In this document: one piece after another, positions 55,729 through 64,000 of the stretch
How the letters are laid out: each line of letters starts with the position of its first letter
Numbering within the stretch: the stretch's first letter is position 1
Source of the DNA: Peromyscus leucopus
Lineage: Eukaryota > Chordata > Mammalia > Rodentia > Cricetidae
DNA length: 64,000 bases
Direction: 5' to 3'
Assembly: GCF_004664715.2 (NCBI RefSeq)
Contig: NC_051071.1
Span: 93,296,936-93,360,935 of the forward strand
Notes under the pieces: model-generated
What the model was told of the DNA's origin: nothing
Database searches by the model: none
Seen by the model: only the letters and a program-made list of their open reading frames with translations
Program-made: the position numbers and the translations under genes

Positions 55729-58700
55729 AGCATCTGTTCTGAAGCCCCTGATTCCACCATGCTATGTCTTCAAGTCAGAGAGGCAAAGAGGCCCTGGGAA
55801 GGTATCTATGAGCTGGACTTTGCCCTGACCTGGTCACTACTTGAGCACAGTATTCAGGCATTTGGCCTCATTGGTTCCTTATGGCTTTGCCTGTGGGAAG
55901 CAGATTTAGGGTCTTCCCAGGACCAGTTTTCATTCCATGTCTGTCCCTAGCCTTGTGTCATGGAAGCCAGCATCTATATCCCATGTCCTGGGCTAGACAG
56001 AATGAACATACTGACTTGGTTTCTGCACTGCTTCCTTTGATTTGGGACATGAGACATTAAAGACTGCTCCTCTGCACAACCCCTTTTGTGGTTCTATAAG
56101 CCTTTATAAGCTGGCTGGAGCTCAGATGGTTGCCTTACTGGCTAGACCCTTTGGGGAGGCTGGAAAGGCCTGCTATAGGTACTGTCACCCTTTCCTATGG
56201 AGCAAAGTGTCAGGCAGACAACAGTATCTGATCTTGGCTTTTGGGGAAGGACAAACAGAGAGGAAACAGAGATTAGATGAAGTCACCAATTAGTAAATTC
56301 AAAGAGTCGGGCTCTGTGGCAGATGGCCTAGCCACCAGTCTTGAATGTGATTGTAATCCTGGCCCTCTACTCAGTCATTCTGCCAGTCACTTGGAACTGA
56401 TCCAATCCACTGCCTCTGCCATGTGCTCTCCTCAAAGGACCAGAGGTGACAGTGACGTTGTTCTCTGTTGAGGAAGACAAGGTCAGGGATAGTGAGGAAG
56501 GACCCAAGGAAGGGGCCTGGGAAAGTCTCCATGCAGCTTAGCAGCCAGAGTCTGGCATTTACATCAGGTGCAGTCACCTCAGAAATGTCAGTCTGAGACA
56601 AAGGCCAGAAGCAGCTGCTGAAGACAGCAGGGCACCAGCCTCCCTTAGAGCCTGTGCTCCAGTGGCTGCTTGATTGACTACCCCTCCACCTCTGGTCCTC
56701 AGTCTATACCAGCACTGGACACCAGCTCCCAGTAGCAATGCTCAGCACCAGTACCCAACACGTAGCACTAGCTGAGCGCCCCTGGCTTCAGAGTCCACCT
56801 CTCTTCCCATGGAACCATGGGCTGTCCTCATTCTCCTGAGCTGCTGGTCCTACAAAAATGAAACAAGAAGCCCTGGGACCTGAGGGACAAAGAGTGGTGG
56901 TGTTCACCTTAATCCAGGAGATGATAAAAGACCGGCTTAGCAGTGCTACTGAGTATTCTTAAGACCACTGGGTGACATTAGAGAACTAAATTATGTGGAG
57001 CAAAAGCAGGTTAGGAAAAGCCTCTGGAGAGATGGTGAGACCAACTGGGTACTTTCCTGTCTTCCATCCAGAGTCTCCCTCCTTCAGAGATCTCTTCGGC
57101 ACACAGGCTGCTCTAAGAAGTCCCTGGCTAATAGTGGGAAATCTCAAACTCTGGGTTTCTGAAGAGCAGGGTGTTTACCTCTCTCTAACCACCCTATGGT
57201 GGCAGACAGAAGGGAGTCAGAGAAGAGGGTATCCTGCGGGTGAGGTGCCAAGGGAGGAGCCTGCAACGCTGCCTCTTCTTTCTTGATGACTTTTCCAGCT
57301 TGGGTTGGGCTTTGCTAGACTAGCTAGCATCAGGCAGCATGGACTTGTCCCTGCTCTGAAGCTCTAGTTAACCTCCAGCACTAGATGGCCTGTCACAGCT
57401 AGTTCTGCAGTGAGCAACATTAGCAAAGGTTTCTGAGAATTAGTGTCCATTAGGGCTGTGAAATGTACCTTGAGACCCAGCTAAGATCTTTTGCCAACCA
57501 ACAGGTCAGAACATGAATGGCAATCAGTGAAGTGCTCAGTATCCTCTTCAATCCCAGTCAGGACTAAGGCATTTTCAGTTGATCTACAGTCTAATCAATC
57601 AGGAGTATCCTCTCCTAAGGAAAGAGCTGCCTTTCAAGGTTTAGGGAGAGAAGCTGTTTCCCTGAAGTGTCCTTCTAGCCACTGAGAGTTATGGGCGCAA
57701 GCTGAATCCACCGCCATGCACTGCACTAGTGTCTTCTGAGTGCACAGGAGTGTGGATATTTTGTCCTCAAGTGTTTGCTAGCTGCCTGCCCTACTGGGTA
57801 AGTCAGGAAATGGGGAATTCTATCTATGAAGGGCTTAGCAGGTTAGCAGGCCTGGCATCAAGACTGTCCAGCCAAGCACTGAGAGGTATCCACTCAAGCC
57901 CTACCTTGGTTTGGAGTTCATGTGTCTACACTGGCCCTCATCTTTGTAGCTGCTTCAGCCAGTGGTGCCCAGTGGAAAGCTTCCACAAGATTCCATAGAA
58001 ACATCTGCCAATCAGATGAAGGGCTGTTGCTTAGTTTCTACCCAGGGCAAAGGAGTGATGCAGGGTAAGTGTAGATGGGCAAAAAGACCAGGGCAGCAGC
58101 AGGTCCTGATGGCATTGCTGAGCACCTCATAATTCTTTGCCACCCTGACTCCAGCTGCTCTTCTTCTGACTATCTGGTACTTCATCATGAGACATCTCTC
58201 CAGAGCTTCACCTGCAGCCCAGCTCAGTGGCAACCCCATTATCCCCTCAATACAGGAAGCCCTGAATGTCTATCTGTATCCCATACCACCAAGACCAGCA
58301 GTAGTTTGGGGAACTCGATGCACAGAACTCTTGAGACCAGATCCTGACAAAAGCAGGGACAGTGGGAGTGGGTGGAGTCAGCCTCACCTAGAACCTCAGG
58401 GTGCCAGACCCAGAGTAGGCTCATCATAAGATACTATTCACACTAAGTCACCCCAGGTCACTGGAACTGCCCAGGTGGAGGAGGGTGGAGAGGCCCTGCT
58501 GTTTTGGGTTTGCTCTTAGGACCCATAATGAGGATGTCCTAAGAGTCTCTTGCTACCATCCATGTGCTTATTGCCCCATAGGCATTTACACAATTCCTTT
58601 TCTGAGACTAGAACATGTTACTAGCACATAGGGTGTTATACTGAGAATAATGAGAAAACAAGCAATAATTTGGATCACTTGGGCCAAAATAGCTACTTCT

Positions 58701-61700
58701 ATCTAATTTAGCTGGTAAGAGCCCACACCTAGCATATTACTCCCACAGCTGCCCGATCTTCTCCAAGGATAACTATATATCTGGGCTATTTGCTGCTTCC
58801 TACACTAAGCATTCTAGGCAACCTTGAATCACAGACCTGTACAGAGATGGCTACAGATGTGTCACATCTCGAGGTGACAGCAGAGGTGCTGATCACTGTC
58901 TCCTTTCAGTGACTGAGCACTGGCAGTGGTTCATTTAGGGTTGGTGTATCTTGGTAAGTTCCGGAGTGGTCCAAGGCTACAAGGATATTCTTTTGGTATG
59001 AATGGGTGTATCAATAGGGGACACTATCTTCCATGATTTGGCCCTAAATGAATGCTCCCTCAATCCTACATGGCTGGCATAGGTACTCACAGTCATGCTT
59101 TTGTTTGTCATGGAGTAGGAATTTGGTATCTGCTTGCAGGGAGAGCAAAGGATGAGAGACAATAGGTTGTGCCCAGCTTGTCCTGACAAGGTCTCTAGTC
59201 AAGGCTACTGTTGTCTAAACCATTCTCTAAGGGTCTGTAGGATGGTCTGTGAGTCGTGAGGCATCCATAGGAGCAAAGGGCAGTGAGAGAAGGGGTGATA
59301 AGGGACAAAGAGCAGTAAGGCCCGCAGCAGTGGCTCAGCCTCCAGACCTGAGCTGCAGGTGTGGCACTTCCTGGCATTTCAGTGGTTATTGAGCAAAGAC
59401 AAGTACCAGCTGGTGGCGGTCCTGTCTTCAAAATGCCTGGCTCAGACTCCTAGAGGCTACACTGGGGCAGAGAAGGCCAGACCCTGCAATTATCAGTTTC
59501 AGGTGCAAGAATCCCAGGGCCCAGTACCTGGTGTCAGCCTGGACAGGCACAGTGGTGCAGAGGTCATAAAGAGTCTGGGGGGTGGTGGTGTCAAGGCAAG
59601 GCAAGGCAAGTGAGGTGAGGAGGGTGGGAGAAACCAACAGAGAAAGCTATACTGGTGAGACATGATGCTGGACATTTGCAGCAGACAAAACAGCTGATGG
59701 AAGATGGAAAGGACTCCCTCCTTGCTCACACTCTCCAGGCTTGCTTATCTCTTCACAAACCATACCCTGGACACTTCTCCACCCGGCCAAAGCCAGTGCA
59801 CCAGACCTACATCTGAAATCTTCCTTTTCTCATGTAGTAGGGCTCCAGGGGCTGTGTCCTGCTCCCAAGTTACCTTATGGTCTCCAGAGAGGATGCAACA
59901 GATGGCACTAGAATAGAGAGCCTCTGGAAAGCACCTCTCAGCTTGACTGAGCCCAACTGGGCTGATGGAATTGCACACACAACAGAATCCAGGCATCCAC
60001 ATAGCATTTATAGGAAATACCTGAAACTATCTAGAACTTCACAACTATCCAAGGTGAATTTATCTTTGACCTGAAAGTCTCTGAATTTCGGGACATTACT
60101 TACTGTTCCATGGTATTCAGACACAAGCCTTGGTTCCTCTGAGTCTCATTTCTAGGATGTCACTGTGGCCCAGACCTGCCTCTTAGGAGGCATTAGGGAC
60201 ATGCCAAAGGGAACAGAGGATGCCAGTAAAGTGCTGCAGGCCTGACATGAGGCATCAAAGTATGGGCTACTTCTCCTGACAGGCATGGGCCTAGAACAGC
60301 CAGGTATGCACCACATCCACATCTAACCAGATCCTAGACCTGCCCCTCTTTGGTCTAGGGCCTTGTGAAGCAACAGATCTCAAGTTCCTGGATCTGAAAC
60401 CCTAAGTAGACATGGCCTAGTAAAAGAGCCATAAGTCTGTTTCTGGGCTATTATTTTCTTCACTGTCACCTCTTTCCGGGGACTCCCTGGCCCTTTGGCC
60501 TGCCAGTGTATATCTGGGGCTTGATCTGTATCTTGGGCTCTTTGTTGCCTTTTGACCCTTACCTGGAACTCATTCCTCCCTTCCAACCAACTATGTTTGG
60601 CTTCATTTTGCTCACACACAACTTAAGACACCAAAGGTGACATACACTAGAGAGAGAGGAGCTTGAGGCCCATGACAAGACTGAAAGTGAGGATGGGGAA
60701 GTCATTACCAGCTCCACCAAACATCGTGGGAGCTACATGCCTGTCTCCACAGAATGAATGCAGAGCAAATATGGGGTAGTTTTGATAATGTTCAGCCTAG
60801 TATGTGGCTGCTACCCTGTAGCCCTCTGTCTGCTGGTTATCCCCCACACTGCCAGCTTTCACAGCACCCCAAGAAGCACACCCTGTCCCTGGTACAGGAG
60901 AAACTTTGGGCTGGCATAGAACAAAGAGGGAATCCAGGCTGGCAATTACCCAGCTAATTTCAGCTATGTAGACAGCCAAATCAGATATTTCAGTTTATTT
61001 AAAAGCCCACCTCAGGGCCTGAATTAGCCACCTAATTAATTATCTGTAGCAGCCTGGGACTGTCTGAGTATAACACAGGTCCCTTCTGATGCAGGATGCT
61101 GGCTTGTCCCTGAATCCTGTCCTGGTGATGTAATCATTATAATTAGATTCAACCTGAGTCTACCTCAGCCATGAACTCTCAGCAAGCACACTGGGTCTAC
61201 TTTTCATCACATATGAGTGAAGTCATAGACACCCTCTGGGAGATGCCTATCCCTGCAGACCTCTCTCTTTCCTGGCCCTGAGGCCCCAACCAGCTTCCTC
61301 TCTGTAAGCGGTCCCCCTTCCCTTCTCCATACCAGTAAAGGATGCCTAACACGTTCCAGCTGAGACCTACACCAGTCAAGAGGTTCCCCTGTAGGCAACA
61401 AGGACTCTCCAATAGTAGAATTGGTGAACTCTTGGCATTGAGGGTCCTGGGGCACCTGAAGCAGGCAGCTCTAAACAGACATGACCAAACTGCCCTGCTG
61501 AAACTCATTCAGGCCAAATGGATGGCAAACCCTCAGCTCACTGTTGAGCACCTCCTGGCCAAGAGCTCAGCCCACTGTTCTCTACCAGCTTCTAGTCCTA
61601 CTGTTGATGGTTACAAAGATGGCTCTGGGCCAAGTGGGGACAGGACTACCTTCAAACAGTGGCTGCCTTCACTCAACAATACAAAAGGGGCCATATTTTC

Positions 61701-62240
61701 TCTGCAGAAGGGGATTTGGTTACACAGCTATCTTTTCTTGTCCTCTGCACAGTACTGTCTCTTACCTGGGTGAAACCCATAGGTGAATGCTGGTTGTGAT
61801 CACTCCAATCTTGTTTCCTAACCCAATCCCAGTGCACCTTTTGTTCCCAGAACTGCCACAGTGAGGGCTGCTCCCAAGCTTCCTTGGGGCATCTACCTTG
61901 ATCCATGCTTCTCAGCTCTTGATTTGCCTGATGATGACCAGTGGGACTTATTGGACCATGGCATGGGAGCACAGGGCCATCTTACACAGCATAACCTCCC
62001 ACATCTTGTCTTCAATCTCAAGGCTTGAGTTCCCAGGGGATTCAAAAGTACTGGGCTGGGGCACTGCCCTGGGCTTATTCGGATGATAAGCAAACATCTA
62101 TAGAGGCTGTGTATGAGGTCAGAGTGGTCATGCAGCGTACGTTTATGTGCCACTGCAGTGGTGGAGACATGTCTCTGAGTATCCTCTCTGTGTATCCATA
62201 GTGGCCCAACCCCACGTCCCCCTCCCTGCCCCCCTCCTAC
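55729..62240 (-). other. CPLX1: Transposon-free part of CPLX1 intron 2
   Basis: About 6.5 kb in which I recognise no SINE, L1, LTR or long microsatellite, next to a region saturated with them. It lies directly downstream of the CPLX1 start-codon exon. Chance open frames are many but short and unconvincing. Confidence 0.7.
61021..61150. promoter_or_regulatory. Cluster of homeodomain-type TAAT motifs
   Basis: GAATTAG (61021), TAATTAATTA (61033-61042) and TAATCATTATAATTAGATT (61131-61149) lie within 130 bases of repeat-free intron. This is a candidate neuronal enhancer element. Function is an inference. Confidence 0.35.
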
Positions 62241-62271
62241 CTCCCAGGGCTTGTTTCATCACGAACTCCAT
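62241..62271 (-). CDS. CPLX1: CPLX1 start-codon exon: residues 1-10 and first base of codon 11
   Basis: It encodes MEFVMKQALG plus one G, then donor GTAGGAGG (from 62240). The ATG at 62271-62269 has G at +4 and the context 'ccatcatcATGG'. An in-frame Met5 follows. MEFVMKQALGG is the shared N-terminus of mammalian complexins 1 and 2. It is the amphipathic N-terminal section that promotes fusion. The split glycine codon (G|GG) restores the frame exactly with 38706-38531. The total of 10 + 1 + 58 + 65 residues gives 134, the exact family length. Confidence 0.96.
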
Positions 62272-62343
62272 GATGATGGCTTGGTCCCTCAGGAGTCACT
62301 CCGGGGTCAGATCTCACATTCAAGTGTGGTCAGAATCCTCTGC
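62272..62343 (-). other. CPLX1: CPLX1 5'UTR part of the start-codon exon
   Basis: On the - strand 'cctgctctctctag' (AG at 62345-62344) is a strong acceptor, after which 72 bases lead to the ATG. There is no upstream ATG in frame in this part. The acceptor is inferred from consensus only. The alternative is a transcript that starts inside this region. Confidence 0.6.
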
Positions 62344-63653
62344 CTAGAGAGAGCAGGTGGTCACAGGTACCCAGACCAGGCTTTCCTCAGACCCTCATCT
62401 ACTCCTTGCTCCCTTCCCCAGTACCCTGAGAATCCAGTGTGGGAGGCTTTGCCCCCATACCCAGACCAGGACGGCAGGGTCCAGAGCCCAGCCAAAGCAA
62501 CAGTTATCTTGCTGCTTCTGGGGTTTCTGAAGGAAGCTTTTAGATGCCACTGCAGCTCACAACTTGGGGCCACCAATTATAGGAGTCTGGCACCAGCCTC
62601 CTCAAGCGGGGGCGGAGCCCAGGGGGCGTTTGAAGGTCAATGCTCTACTGTGGCGCCCAGGTTCTGGCTGCTCAGCTTCCTTGGTAGTTCTGGAGCTGTG
62701 GGGCAGGGGTCCCTCTGGAGAAGGACTGGGGAGAGAAATCCGTCAATGTTGCCCCTCAGGAAGTGTCCTTATGACTTCTGACTAGTATCAACTATATCTG
62801 TCTCTAGGGAGACTTTGGAGGCCCCAAATGGGCCCAGAGCAGAACTGGCCCCGGATCAGAGAGAGAGATGGCAACGTCCCAGTCTTCCAGTGGGAGTGGA
62901 AGCATATTGCCCCCACCTGCCTCTGCATGGGATAGGATGACCCAAGCCAGAATGTCCAGAATGGGCCAGCAGCATTTGGCAAGGTGTTTCTGTAATGCCA
63001 ACAGCTGCAGAGACATCCCTCTTGGTAGGGTCTTTCCTGCCAGGGAACCTAGTGCTGGGGATCCAATGTTTCACAGGTTTCCCTTTGCGAAATGAGACCC
63101 CAAGGAACTATAGAGGGATGCCAGGCGAGGATAGTGTCCCAGAAGCTAGAGGTTCAGGGATGCTTTTGCCGCAAAGCCAATTGCCTTCTAAACTTCTCTG
63201 TCTCCCGGGAGTCGGGGAATGGGGGCTCCGCAGGGCCAGCCGCAGAGAGGTTAGGACGCTGCGGAGATTCCGCAAAGACCGAGGCGTCCAGTTCTCTCGC
63301 GGCCGCCGCACCCTTTGCATTGCGGGCGGGCGAGGTGCCCGGCCCCAGCGCGGCCTCGGGCCAGAGAGCGCCTCTCAAAGGAGAAAAAGACGCCAATGGG
63401 AGAGGGAACCAAGGGCCACTTCAGCACCTCGCATTGGACAGCGCCCTCAAGGCTGAGCAACCTTGAGGAAAACCAGGGGCTGAGAAACGTGCAACCAAGA
63501 AAGAGCCAGGGAACCCAGGAGATGGGGAGGAGACCCAGGGCTAGAAAGCGGGGAGCCTGGAAGGGAAGCCCAGGAGTCGGGAGGAAGACTGGGCTGGGAA
63601 ACGGAGAAGAGGGAGCCGGTTAAGGCCGGACCGGCTGCAAGGGCACTGGTTAC
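62344..63653 (-). other. CPLX1: CPLX1 intron 1 (inferred), 1.3 kb
   Basis: Sequence between the inferred donor GTAACC at 63653 and the acceptor at 62344. It contains a GC box 'gggggcggagc' near 62607-62617 and, at its 5' end, part of the CpG island. No repeat copies are visible. Confidence 0.55.
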
Positions 63654-63850
63654 CTTCCTGGGCGGACGATCAGCAGCAGCGCTCTCTGGGGCCGGCGGAG
63701 TCCATGTGGCGCTCTGTGCTGCGGCGGCGGCTGAAGGGCACCGCGAGGAGGGCGCGTCACTCCGAGGCGCCCCCGCCCGCATCCCGCATGACGAGGAGGG
63801 CGGGGCGCAGCGGAGGGGGGGCAGCCGCGCCCCCGGTCCCCAGATCCTGG
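63654..63850 (-). other. CPLX1: Putative non-coding CPLX1 exon 1
   Basis: On the - strand 'ccgcccaggaag|gtaaccag' is a strong donor at the inner edge of the CpG island. The upstream end (about 63850) is only a guess, since no start-site element is visible. It contains a short upstream open frame (63705-63670). Confidence 0.5.
63670..63705 (-). promoter_or_regulatory. CPLX1: Upstream ORF in putative CPLX1 5'UTR
   Basis: The frame ATG (63705) to TGA encodes MDSAGPRERCC, 11 codons plus stop, and lies wholly inside the putative exon 1. The context 'gccacATGG' has G at +4 but C at -3, so it is moderate. If the exon is right, it could reduce CPLX1 translation. Confidence 0.4.
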
Positions 63851-64000
63851 CCTGGCGCGCGCGACGGCTGCATAGGGGCCCCTCCTTGTTGAGGGCTACT
63901 CTTTCCACACCGGCTTGGAGACCCTCGAGAAGTCTTCGCTTGCGGGCGCAAGGAGAACGCAGGGCTGGGGTCAACACCCCTAATCTACCCACCGCGTTTT

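Larger units (their letters stand above)
38707..62240 (-). other. CPLX1: CPLX1 intron 2, 23.5 kb
   Basis: The intron runs from donor GTAGGAGG (starting at 62240) to acceptor 'gttcctag' before 38706. 41.7-55.7 kb is crowded with SINEs, L1 and LTRs, listed separately. 38707-39965, 40205-40744, 42418-43044, 45411-45683, 45814-46974, 51600-52123 and 55729-62240 show no transposon that I recognise. No coding exon is visible inside the intron. Confidence 0.85.
63150..64000. promoter_or_regulatory. CPLX1: CpG island, CPLX1 promoter region
   Basis: CpG density rises sharply here compared with the rest of the window and continues to the edge. It includes 'gcggccgccgc' (63300) and a GC box 'agggcggggcgc' (63797-63808). 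No TATA box is evident. It lies upstream of the CPLX1 start exon on the - strand, as expected for its promoter. Confidence 0.75.

Noticed and set aside
62995..63466. 153- and 124-codon open frames on the + strand in the CpG island
   Set aside because: They overlap each other in different frames, have no recognisable domain, and lie antisense to the CPLX1 promoter.
63447..63992. 181-codon open frame on the - strand in the CpG island
   Set aside because: It reads straight through the putative exon 1 donor at 63653. Ala/Pro/Arg-rich composition is what any GC-rich island yields.

Overview
The window is nuclear DNA from a muroid rodent. It is dense in rodent-only SINEs (B1, B2, B3, B4 and an ID element), rodent L1 (Lx-like) pieces, MaLR/ORR1-type LTRs and URR1 hAT elements. 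Several B1 copies carry the 'ggacaggcaccaaaactac' or 'aaaggagcaaagctac' form near the 3' end instead of the Mus/Rattus 'ggacagccagggctac' form. That points to a cricetid (vole, hamster or deer-mouse type), but this is an inference from repeats. There is no sign of bacterial, plasmid or viral genome organisation and no CRISPR array.

Two protein-coding genes are supported, in convergent orientation. On the + strand, positions 1 to about 21,625 hold the 3' half of PCGF3 (Polycomb group RING finger 3). Four coding exons (377-465, 12614-12751, 16579-16659, 17471-17518) encode the last 118 residues, which is the acidic linker plus the RAWUL ubiquitin-like domain. A long 3'UTR of about 4.1 kb follows. 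The RING-finger exons lie upstream, outside the window. On the - strand, about 31,645 to the right edge holds the complete CPLX1 (complexin-1) coding sequence. It lies in three coding exons (62271-62241, 38706-38531, 33398-33201) that assemble in frame to 134 codons. A probable non-coding first exon lies in a CpG island at 63.2-64.0 kb. The order and orientation PCGF3(+), CPLX1(-) matches the human 4p16.3 locus.

Layout: 1-17.5 kb is PCGF3 introns full of nested transposons, including an antisense MaLR-like element with two LTRs at 2.3-5.15 kb. 17.5-21.6 kb is the PCGF3 3'UTR with long CT/CA microsatellites. 21.6-27.5 kb is an intergenic graveyard of L1, ERV LTRs and a head-to-head B2 pair. 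27.5-31.6 kb is a repeat-poor intergenic block with a promoter-like GC-rich patch at about 29.5-29.9 kb that carries three evenly spaced CCAAT boxes. 31.6-33.4 kb is the CPLX1 3'UTR and last exon. 33.4-62.2 kb is CPLX1 introns 3 and 2, where SINEs, LTRs and L1 crowd 41-55.7 kb while 55.7-62.2 kb is almost repeat-free. 62.2-64 kb is the CPLX1 start-codon exon, intron 1 and CpG-island promoter.

The two genes do not act in one pathway. PCGF3 is a subunit of a non-canonical Polycomb repressive complex 1 in the nucleus. CPLX1 is a small presynaptic SNARE-binding protein that clamps and promotes synaptic vesicle fusion. I found no convincing undescribed multi-gene system. The observations most worth a second look are the NF-Y-like CCAAT array in the intergenic region, the (GAA)22 tract in the sense strand of CPLX1 intron 2, a 518-bp LTR that carries SINE-like modules inside a B1 with a perfect 6-bp target duplication, and the repeat-free homeobox-motif block upstream of the CPLX1 start exon.
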